Positions 14,268-20,223 of a stretch of DNA of 20,223 bases are shown piece by piece. The position numbers were made by a program, and so were the translations under genes. The notes beneath the pieces were generated by a model. It was given only the letters and a program-made list of their open reading frames with translations, searched no databases and was not told the DNA's origin. The stretch covers positions 1 through 20,223 of the forward strand of contig CAKTZP010000023.1 of assembly GCA_934636045.1 (NCBI GenBank), in the 5' to 3' direction. This DNA is from an uncultured Oscillospiraceae bacterium. Lineage in GTDB: Bacteria; Bacillota; Clostridia; Oscillospirales; Oscillospiraceae. Position 1 is the stretch's first letter. Every line of letters begins with the position of its first letter.

Positions 14268-15521
14268 TCAGTCGCGGCGGAGCGCCTCGATGGGGTTGAG
14301 CTTAGAAGCCTTGACGGCCGGAACGAGGCCGAAGATAATGCCGATCAGGATAGAGAAGATTGCGGCGACCAGAATCGCGGGGATGCTGATGGCCGTCGGC
14401 ATATCGACAAAGCGCGAGATGAGCGCGGACATTCCGATGCCGCCCAGCACGCCGAGTAGGCCGCCGATGCCGGTCAGAACCGCTGCTTCGGTCAAAAACT
14501 GCACCAGAATTCTGCGGCGCTTTGCACCGATGGCTTTTTTCAGGCCGATCTCACCGGTACGCTCCGTGACGGTGACGAGCATGATGTTCATGACGCCCAC
14601 GCCGCCGACGAGCAGCGAGATGCTGGCGATCCAGATGAGCTGGTTGTTCGTCGAGCTGCTCATTTCCTGCAGCTTTTTCGCCTGCTCCAGCAGGTCGTCG
14701 CTGCGGTAGGAAAAATTCGTCTTCGTGCGGCTGTCGATCTGGTGCTCGGTCAGATAGTCGGCAACGGATTTGCCTGCGGCGGTCATTTCGTCCGTCGAGG
14801 CGGCGCGGACGGCGACGGTCTGCGGCTCATCAAAGCGGCAGACGACCGGCCACGCGGAATCGGCCATGAAGATCTTTCCGCTGCTGCTCTGCGCGTACAT
14901 GTTGTAATCGTCGACTGTTTCAATCTTCGGCTCAAAGGCCGCGCTCAGAGCGGCGACACCAATGACGGTGAAGGTGTCAGATTTGATCTCAATGGTCTTG
15001 CCGACGGGGTTTTCCGTGCCGAAGAGGGTCTTTGCCGCCGTCTCGTCGAGGATGACATTTTTCATCGACTTTGCAAAGTCGCGGTCAGTAAAGTTGCGGC
15101 CGCGGATGACCTGATAGCCGTTGACGTTCAGATAGGTATCATCCACGCCGAGCATGGTTGCGGAGAGAGTCGTATTTTTATAATACACATTATACCCGCT
15201 GCGGGCATGGTAGAAGCTCACGTCCTTCACGCCGTCGAGGGCGAGCAGCTCGTCCTTCTGCTCGGGCTGGAGCACCTTGACGCCGACGGGCGGGGCGTTC
15301 CAGCTCATGTCATAGGCATAGTCCTCCTGATACAGCTGGACGGTAACAACGTTGTTGCCCGCGCCGATCAGGTTTTCCTTGATCTGCTCGTTCGTGCCCT
15401 TGATGGTGGAAATGATCGTGATGATGGAGGCAATACCGATGATAATGCCCAGCATCGTCAGGAAGGAGCGCAGCTTGTGCGAAAACACGCCCTGAATGGC
15501 TTGCGAAATACTTTCAAACAT
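14268..15521 (-). CDS. MacB-like ABC transporter permease (FtsX/MacB family)
   Basis: A 417-aa permease with the type VII topology: TM1 near residues 18-40 (SFLTMLGIIIGIASIITIIS), a large extracytoplasmic MacB periplasmic-core-type domain (about 41-285), then three C-terminal helices with the family motif GGVGVMNIMLVTVTERTGEI and GLKKAIGAKRRRI. The end is VPAVKASKLNPIEALRRD, typical of the family. It works by mechanotransmission with the separate ATPase encoded two genes upstream. The start 15521 has GGGGAGG upstream; the reading frame to 15539 overlaps the previous gene without need. It is the last gene of the four-gene operon, 14 nt after the second adaptor. Confidence 0.95.
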   Translation of the reverse strand: MFESISQAIQGVFSHKLRSFLTMLGIIIGIASIITIISTIKGTNEQIKENLIGAGNNVVTVQLYQEDYAYDMSWNAPPVGVKVLQPEQKDELLALDGVKDVSFYHARSGYNVYYKNTTLSATMLGVDDTYLNVNGYQVIRGRNFTDRDFAKSMKNVILDETAAKTLFGTENPVGKTIEIKSDTFTVIGVAALSAAFEPKIETVDDYNMYAQSSSGKIFMADSAWPVVCRFDEPQTVAVRAASTDEMTAAGKSVADYLTEHQIDSRTKTNFSYRSDDLLEQAKKLQEMSSSTNNQLIWIASISLLVGGVGVMNIMLVTVTERTGEIGLKKAIGAKRRRILVQFLTEAAVLTGIGGLLGVLGGIGMSALISRFVDMPTAISIPAILVAAIFSILIGIIFGLVPAVKASKLNPIEALRRD

Positions 15522-15535
15522 CGTGCTTCCTCCCC

Positions 15536-17191
15536 TCAATAGTATCCGTAGAACTTCTCAACGCTGCCCTCCTGCGTCTGCGCGCCGTCCTTGACGTTCT
15601 TGCCATACGGGAAGGCAATCCAATCGTCCAAGCTCAGTCCGCGGCGGATCTCGGTATACGAGCCCCAAAGGTCAGAGCCGGTCTGGATATAGCACTTTTC
15701 CAGCAGGCCGTCGGCGTTGCGCTTGTAGACATAGGCGCGGGTGCCTTCATAGCGGATGAACATCTTTTGCAGCCAGAGGGTATCGTCGCCCGTGGCGCCG
15801 GACTGGCCGATCTGGACGTCAAGATAGTTCCCCTCCTGCAAATTGGCCTCGGCGGGAATGGAGACAACGACCTTGTACATGGTCACGTTGGGGTTGCCGT
15901 TGCCGCTGTAGTTGTTGTCCGTTGAGGGGGTCGTGGTGACCTCATAGATCTCGCCGTCGCAGGTGATGTTCGTCGGCCACCAGCTCTGCGCCGTCACGGG
16001 TGTGCCGGGCTTCAGGGTCTGGCAGGTGAATTCGTCCACGCTGATGTCAACATAGTAGCAGCCGCCGCCGGAAACGGTCAGCATCGCGCTGTTTTCCGAA
16101 CGCGCAGTGTCCTCGTCGACCAGCCGTGTAACGGTACCGTCAACCTTGGAATAGACCGTGCCGTTGTTGGCCTCGTCCTTTTTGCGCTCATATTCGACCT
16201 GCACCATGCGATATTTAAGGTCGAGGTCGCGGATCTCCTTCTGCTTTTCGGCGCGCATCCGGGCAATCTCCGCCGCGGTGTAGCCGGAGCTGTCGTCCTC
16301 CCACGAGTCGCTCGGGGTATCCGGCTCGTCGTCGTCAACCGGTGCGTCCGTGGGAACGAAGAAGCTGTAGTAAAGCCGCGTTTCGGTCGAAGGGGCAGGC
16401 TGCGGCTCGGTGGGCGCAGGCTCCGTCGGCTGCGGCTCGGTCGGCGTAGGCTCCGTCGGGTCAGTGGGCTCGACTGTCGGCTGCGGCTCAGTCGGGGGAT
16501 TGGGCTGCGTGGTCTTAGTATAAACCGTAACATGCAGGCCAAAGCGACTGAGCAGCTCACCCGCTACGGCATTTTCCTTGCGGATCTCAAAGGCAAACCA
16601 GCCCTCGGTTTTTCCGGCCAGAATGCCGAGAATATAATCATCGTCATAGGTCAGGTCGTCCGACCAAAGAATGCGGTACGGGCGCTCCTGCGTGCCCTTG
16701 CCGCCGTAAAGATACGGCAGCTCCTCCACCGGCTCCAAGGGCTTTGTCGGCCCCTGTGTCGTCGGCTCGGTGGTGGGGGGCGGCGTATAGGGCTTCATGC
16801 TGTTGATGCGGTCGAGGTCCTTTTTCGCGTTTTCCAGCGAAAGCTGGGCCTGCTTAACGGAAATTTCCGCGCGCTCAAGCTGAATATCGGAAAGGGTCGT
16901 ATCATAGCGCAGCAGTGCGTCGCCCTTTTTGACCGTCTGGCCTTCCTTTACGAGGACCTCGGTCACGATCTGCGTGTCGCTGACAAAAATCGATTGGATA
17001 TTGTCCGAGCGAACCGGGCCGTAGTAGTAATTCATGCCGCCCATGTTGCCGGTCGTGCCGACGTCGGAGACCGGCATAACGTCCACCGGAGTTGTGTCCC
17101 GGCCGATATACCACAGCACGCCGATCAGGATCGCCGCAGCCACGACGACGCAGATCACGCTGATGATGGCAGCCTTAATTCCTTTACGCAT
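15536..17191 (-). CDS. HlyD/MacA-like adaptor with large Pro/Thr-rich insert
   Basis: A 551-aa membrane-anchored adaptor: TM about residues 8-29, half-lipoyl ITEVLVKEGQTVKKGDALLR (about 76-97), helix 1 (101-131), a 170-residue insert (133-303), helix 2 (304-342), second lipoyl half (343-372), then beta-barrel and membrane-proximal domains. The insert replaces the short tip of the coiled-coil hairpin. It consists of a Pro/Thr/Glu arm (PPPTTEPTTQGPT), a possible globular segment (about 159-224, YGGKGTQERPYRILWSDDLT), and PTEPQP-type repeats (232-268), then an acidic stretch. The start ATGCGTAA overlaps the ATPase stop by 8 nt. With no outer membrane or TolC in such organisms, the tip may instead reach into or across the wall; that is inference. 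Confidence 0.88.
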   Translation of the reverse strand: MRKGIKAAIISVICVVVAAAILIGVLWYIGRDTTPVDVMPVSDVGTTGNMGGMNYYYGPVRSDNIQSIFVSDTQIVTEVLVKEGQTVKKGDALLRYDTTLSDIQLERAEISVKQAQLSLENAKKDLDRINSMKPYTPPPTTEPTTQGPTKPLEPVEELPYLYGGKGTQERPYRILWSDDLTYDDDYILGILAGKTEGWFAFEIRKENAVAGELLSRFGLHVTVYTKTTQPNPPTEPQPTVEPTDPTEPTPTEPQPTEPAPTEPQPAPSTETRLYYSFFVPTDAPVDDDEPDTPSDSWEDDSSGYTAAEIARMRAEKQKEIRDLDLKYRMVQVEYERKKDEANNGTVYSKVDGTVTRLVDEDTARSENSAMLTVSGGGCYYVDISVDEFTCQTLKPGTPVTAQSWWPTNITCDGEIYEVTTTPSTDNNYSGNGNPNVTMYKVVVSIPAEANLQEGNYLDVQIGQSGATGDDTLWLQKMFIRYEGTRAYVYKRNADGLLEKCYIQTGSDLWGSYTEIRRGLSLDDWIAFPYGKNVKDGAQTQEGSVEKFYGYY

Positions 17192-17876
17192 TGCCCTCAC
17201 CCGCCTTTCGTCCGTCGGTCAGGATACCGTCGCGGATGTAGCAGATGCGGCGCGCGTGCTCGGCAATCTCCTGCGAGTGCGTAATCATCAGAATCGTCGA
17301 GCCCTCCGCATTGAGCTGTTTGAAGATTTCCATGATCTGTTCGCCGGAGGTGCTGTCCAGTGCGCCGGTCGGCTCGTCGGCCAGAAGCAGCTTGGGCTTG
17401 CCGACGATGGCGCGGGCAATGGCCACGCGCTGGCACTGGCCGCCGGAGAGCTGATTCGGACGGAAGCCGACGCGCTCGCCGAGCCCCATGCGCTCCAGCG
17501 CCTCAATGGCGCGCTCACGGCGTTCCTTCTTCGGCACGCCCGCGTACAGCAGGGGCAGCGCCACATTGTCAATGGCCGAAAGCTTCGGCAGCAGATAGAA
17601 GCTCTGGAACACGAAGCCGAGGGTCCGGTTGCGCACCTCGGCCAGATGGTTCGAGGTCGCGTTGGCCAAAAGCTCGCCGTCGAGGCGGTATTCGCCGCTG
17701 GTCGGGACATCGAGGCAGCCGATGAGATTCATCAGCGTCGTCTTGCCCGAGCCGGAGGGACCCATGATGGCCAGATAGTCCCCCTCCTCGACCTGCAGAC
17801 AGACGTCCTTCAGGACGCGAACGGTGTCGTGCCCCTGCGGATAATCCTTGCAGATGTTGTTCATTTCAACCAGCAT
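17184..17876 (-). CDS. MacB/LolD-type ABC transporter ATPase
   Basis: A 230-aa stand-alone ATPase of the MacB/LolD class, powering the FtsX-like permease from the cytoplasmic side. Motifs are intact: Walker A GPSGSGKTT 39-47, Q-loop Gln91 (FVFQSFYLLP), signature LSGGQ 143-147 (followed by CQR, where QQR is usual), Walker B LLLADE 163-168, D-loop GALD and switch His200. The ATG shares one base with the TGA of the upstream adaptor gene (TGATG) and GGAG lies just upstream, so expression is coupled. It lies between two different adaptor genes. The size is normal for the family. Confidence 0.97.
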   Translation of the reverse strand: MLVEMNNICKDYPQGHDTVRVLKDVCLQVEEGDYLAIMGPSGSGKTTLMNLIGCLDVPTSGEYRLDGELLANATSNHLAEVRNRTLGFVFQSFYLLPKLSAIDNVALPLLYAGVPKKERRERAIEALERMGLGERVGFRPNQLSGGQCQRVAIARAIVGKPKLLLADEPTGALDSTSGEQIMEIFKQLNAEGSTILMITHSQEIAEHARRICYIRDGILTDGRKAGEGNA

Positions 17877-19282
17877 CAGCCTTCTCCTTCCACGGGCTGC
17901 GTTTCCGCACCTTCCGTATTTTCCTCCGGGATGCTGTCGATCACACCGACCTCGTCGATGCCGTCGTTTTCCATGCCGCCCTCGATCAGGCCGGAGTCGA
18001 GGCCGCCGTCAGCATAATCGCCGCTGATGCCGCCGTCCATACCGCCGTCGACCACGCCGCCGTTATCAAAGCCGCCGTCGTCGATACCGCCGTCGTCGGT
18101 ACCGCCGTCGTCAACACCGTCGTCCTCGCTCGGCTCGGGCATTTCGTCGGTGACGGGCAGGCCCTCGGTGAGGGTGTCGTCGGGGATGGCAATACGGTCG
18201 TCAAGGGTCAGGCCGCCGGTGACAAGATAGCGATAGAACATCTCGTCCTTTTCGCTCACGGTAATGCTCCGCTTTTCGAGCTTATCGCGGCTGCTCGCCG
18301 CCCAGACGTAGCAGGTGCCGTCCTCATTTTCCACAACATAGGAGGCATCCAGCCAGAAGCCGCCGCCAGTGCTGTCGTCCGACTGCTCAGGCTCAATGTA
18401 GACATGCTGCCCGAGCACGAGGTTGTCGGAATTATCCAGCTTAATGTAGAACGGGTAGCTGCTGGAGCTGGTGTATTCGTCCGAGCTGCCGCCGTCGTAC
18501 ATATAATTATTATTGTTGCTATTCCCCTCGGGGCTGGCATCGACACTGGCGATCACGCCCGTCCACGTCTGGGTGGCATCCGCGCGGGAGCGCAGAGTGA
18601 CCGTCTGCCCGATGGAGAACTGGTCGCGGTTCAATTCGTTGATCTTGCCCTTGACGCGGTATGCGCCGGACTCGACGAGCGTCATATACGGCAGCGGCTG
18701 ACCGGTCATATTGTCGGTGCCGCCGTTTTCGTTGATGGACTTGACCTCGCCGCTGATGGTCGCCTTGACCTCGCCGCTGATGTCGGTGTTCTTCAGGGTT
18801 TCCAGCTCGCGCTCCTTGACGGTGATGTTATACTCCGCCTCGCGCTTATCCGCCTGAAGTGCCTGAATCTGCACAGTATAGCCGAGCTGCTCGGAGGAGC
18901 CGGCATTTGCCTTTTCCTTTTGCAGCTGGGCGATCTGGTTGTCATAGTCGGTCAGGCTGTTTTTCAGCTGCTCGATCTCGAGCTTCGCCTTGTCCAGTGA
19001 GAGCTTGATCTCGTCGGTATCGTAGACAAACAGGACGTCGCCCTCCTTAACAGACTGGCCGACCTCGACCTTGACCTCTACGATCTTGCGGTTTGCGTCC
19101 TTTTCGATTTTGACCTCGTTTCCGGCAACAACGACGCCGGCGCAGGTATTATACTCGCCCAGCGCGCCATACCCGGTGATATCCGACACGGACTGGACAT
19201 AAACCGCCGAAGCGTCCGGACCGCAGCCCGCGAGAAGTCCCAGCACCAGCAGCAGCGCAAGGGCTATCGTAATCTTTTTCAT
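17876..19282 (-). CDS. Lipoprotein HlyD/MacA-like adaptor with acidic Gly-rich tail
   Basis: A 468-aa lipoprotein adaptor: signal peptide ending LLAGC (Cys20), lipoyl half (KIVEVKVEVGQSVKEGDVLFVY, about 66-87), coiled-coil hairpin (92-125 and 132-165), second lipoyl half (ISGEVKATISGEVKSINENG), beta-barrel domain, and a tail of about 88 residues (381-468) made of DDGG-x repeats and acidic residues. It is the first gene of the exporter operon and overlaps the ATPase gene by one base. ATG 19282 is preferred over GTG 19288 because GGAGG is 9 nt away rather than 3. It is anchored by lipid, while the second adaptor of the operon is anchored by a helix. The substrate is unknown. Confidence 0.9.
   Translation of the reverse strand: MKKITIALALLLVLGLLAGCGPDASAVYVQSVSDITGYGALGEYNTCAGVVVAGNEVKIEKDANRKIVEVKVEVGQSVKEGDVLFVYDTDEIKLSLDKAKLEIEQLKNSLTDYDNQIAQLQKEKANAGSSEQLGYTVQIQALQADKREAEYNITVKERELETLKNTDISGEVKATISGEVKSINENGGTDNMTGQPLPYMTLVESGAYRVKGKINELNRDQFSIGQTVTLRSRADATQTWTGVIASVDASPEGNSNNNNYMYDGGSSDEYTSSSSYPFYIKLDNSDNLVLGQHVYIEPEQSDDSTGGGFWLDASYVVENEDGTCYVWAASSRDKLEKRSITVSEKDEMFYRYLVTGGLTLDDRIAIPDDTLTEGLPVTDEMPEPSEDDGVDDGGTDDGGIDDGGFDNGGVVDGGMDGGISGDYADGGLDSGLIEGGMENDGIDEVGVIDSIPEENTEGAETQPVEGEG
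18040..18123 (-). repeat. 15-bp tandem repeats encoding DDGG-x pentapeptides
   Basis: Clear 15-bp units of the type CGCCGTCGTCGATAC (plus strand) at 18073-18087, 18088-18102 and 18103-18117, with diverged units on both sides. They lie within the 3' part of the lipoprotein adaptor gene. Unit length is a multiple of three, so gain or loss would change tail length without frameshift. Confidence 0.75.
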
Positions 19283-19353
19283 CTGCACATTCCTCCAAAA
19301 TAGCGATTATTCTTTTTGTGCGAATCGCACCAAAAGCTTCAACTGACCATATC

Positions 19354-19378
19354 GACGGAATTTTGCTCCGTCCGTTCC
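19354..19378 (-). promoter_or_regulatory. Candidate ECF-sigma promoter for the MacAB-like exporter operon
   Basis: The minus strand has GGAAC (19374-19378), N16, CGTC (19354-19357) followed by GATATG. Spacing and both boxes are identical to the motif upstream of the DUF4358 operon. The -10 side is also part of a small dyad GACGGA-N7-TCCGTC. It lies in the 125-bp gap between the Mrp gene stop and the adaptor start. Confidence 0.55.
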
Positions 19379-19407
19379 ATGTTTTTTTGAAAAATTAGAA
19401 AAAATTT

Positions 19408-20223
19408 TTATGCCGTGACAGCCGCAACGGCGGCGGCGAGCTCGTCGGTGCTCAGCTCCTCGGCGCGGCCGGTGTCGCACGCGGCGGCTACGGCCGGGTC
19501 GATCGGCAGCTGCGCCAGCACGGGGAGATGATACTCCGCGGCGATTTGCGGCAGGTGGCTCTCGCCGAACAGGCGATGGCGCTTGCCGCAGTCCGGGCAG
19601 CGGAAGTAGCTGTAGTTTTCCACGATGCCGAGAACCGGCACGTGCATCATGTTGGCCATCTTCACGGCCTTGGAGACGATCATGGATACCAGCTCCTGCG
19701 GCGAGGTAACGATGATAATGCCGTCAATCGGCAGGGACTGGAAGACCGTCAGCGGCACATCGCCCGTTCCGGGAGGCATGTCCACGAACATATAGTCCAC
19801 GTCATTCCAGATCACGTCCGTCCAGAACTGCTTGACCGCACCGGCGATGATCGGACCGCGCCAGAGCACGGGGTCGTCCTCGTGGTCGAGCAGCAGGTTG
19901 ATGGACATGATCTGAATGCCGCTCTTGCTCACAGCGGGAGAAATTCCCTCCTCATTGGCTCCGGCGCATTCGCACACGCCAAAGGCCTTCGGGATCGACG
20001 GGCCGGTGATATCGGCATCAAGAATGGCCGCGCGCTTGCCGGTGCGCTGGACGGCCGTGGCCAGCATGGAGGTGACGGTGCTCTTCCCGACGCCGCCCTT
20101 GCCGGAAACGACGGCAATGACCTTGCCGACCTTCGATTTTTTGTTCAGCTCGGCCAAGAGGCTCTCGGGCTTGCGGTCTGCGCAGCTTTCGCCGCAGGAG
20201 GCGCAATTTCCGCTGCATTGTTC
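19408..20223 (-). CDS. mrp: Mrp/NBP35-type iron-sulfur carrier ATPase (5' end cut by window edge)
   Basis: A P-loop ATPase that assembles or carries [4Fe-4S] clusters in the cytoplasm. 271 residues are visible. The reading frame is open to the right edge and encodes QCSGNCASCGESC, giving Cys at visible positions 3, 7, 10 and 14 (C-X3-C-X2-C-X3-C), the Nbp35-like N-terminal cluster site of Firmicutes Mrp proteins. The true start is therefore probably a few codons beyond the window, not the internal TTG at 20157. The deviant Walker A is GKGGVGKS (41-48), followed by DADITGPSIPKAFG, the switch VDMPPGTGD, and the C-terminal CPDC (Cys209, Cys212) that bridges the dimer. No function is shared with the downstream exporter operon, which has its own candidate promoter. 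Confidence 0.95.
   Translation of the reverse strand, partial: EQCSGNCASCGESCADRKPESLLAELNKKSKVGKVIAVVSGKGGVGKSTVTSMLATAVQRTGKRAAILDADITGPSIPKAFGVCECAGANEEGISPAVSKSGIQIMSINLLLDHEDDPVLWRGPIIAGAVKQFWTDVIWNDVDYMFVDMPPGTGDVPLTVFQSLPIDGIIIVTSPQELVSMIVSKAVKMANMMHVPVLGIVENYSYFRCPDCGKRHRLFGESHLPQIAAEYHLPVLAQLPIDPAVAAACDTGRAEELSTDELAAAVAAVTA

Noticed and set aside
18040..18123. CRISPR-like short repeats
   Set aside because: Units are 15 bp, directly abutting without spacers and in frame within a coding sequence.

Overview
The window looks like a chromosomal segment of a GC-rich, Gram-positive-type Clostridia, most likely an Oscillospiraceae-like gut anaerobe. This is inferred from gene content: a FeoA-FeoA-FeoB iron operon, a DUF4358 lipoprotein beside MBOAT and DHHW proteins, an FHA-SEDS fusion next to a penicillin-binding protein, a MacB-like exporter with adaptors but no TolC gene, and an Mrp/NBP35 protein with an N-terminal cysteine cluster. 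Third-position GC is high, which produces very long antisense shadow ORFs. No rRNA, tRNA, CRISPR array, phage gene or transposase was seen.

Layout. (1) 1-1383, minus: ferrous iron uptake operon feoA-feoA-feoB, with feoB running off the left edge. It has a near-consensus sigma-70 promoter and four copies of an 18-bp dyad (GGTTAG-N6-CTAACC type), three around the promoter and one between feoA and feoB. (2) 1480-5967: a LysR-type regulator (minus) divergent from a two-gene heterodimeric ABC exporter (plus). One exporter subunit has a degenerate ATP site and the other has consensus catalytic residues with a degenerate signature. (3) 5972-6291: a palindrome-rich, non-coding repeat element with imperfect inverted termini, lying between convergent genes and probably acting as a bidirectional terminator. 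(4) 6305-10783, minus: AI-2E/PerM-family membrane protein, then an FHA-SEDS (FtsW/RodA-type) glycosyltransferase and a class B penicillin-binding protein, a cell-wall synthesis pair with an 8-nt overlap. (5) 10861-13979, minus: DUF4358 lipoprotein, MBOAT O-acyltransferase and DHHW (AlgX/AlgJ-like) protein, a probable surface-polymer O-acetylation module. (6) 14101-14246: REP-like palindromes. (7) 14268-19282, minus: a four-gene MacAB-like exporter (lipoprotein adaptor, ATPase, second adaptor, permease) with overlaps or short gaps. (8) 19408-20223, minus: Mrp/NBP35 iron-sulfur carrier ATPase, cut at the right edge.

How it fits together. Most of the window concerns the cell envelope: wall polymerisation and crosslinking, wall or polysaccharide acylation, and two exporters. 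The DUF4358-MBOAT-DHHW operon and the MacAB-like operon are each preceded by GGAAC-N16-CGTC with identical spacing. This resembles an extracytoplasmic-function (ECF) sigma promoter and suggests shared envelope-stress control, although no sigma factor gene is in the window. The least ordinary items are the 170-residue Pro/Thr-rich plus globular insert in the coiled-coil hairpin of the second adaptor, the two-adaptor organisation, the four-site feo motif, and the inverted-repeat element.
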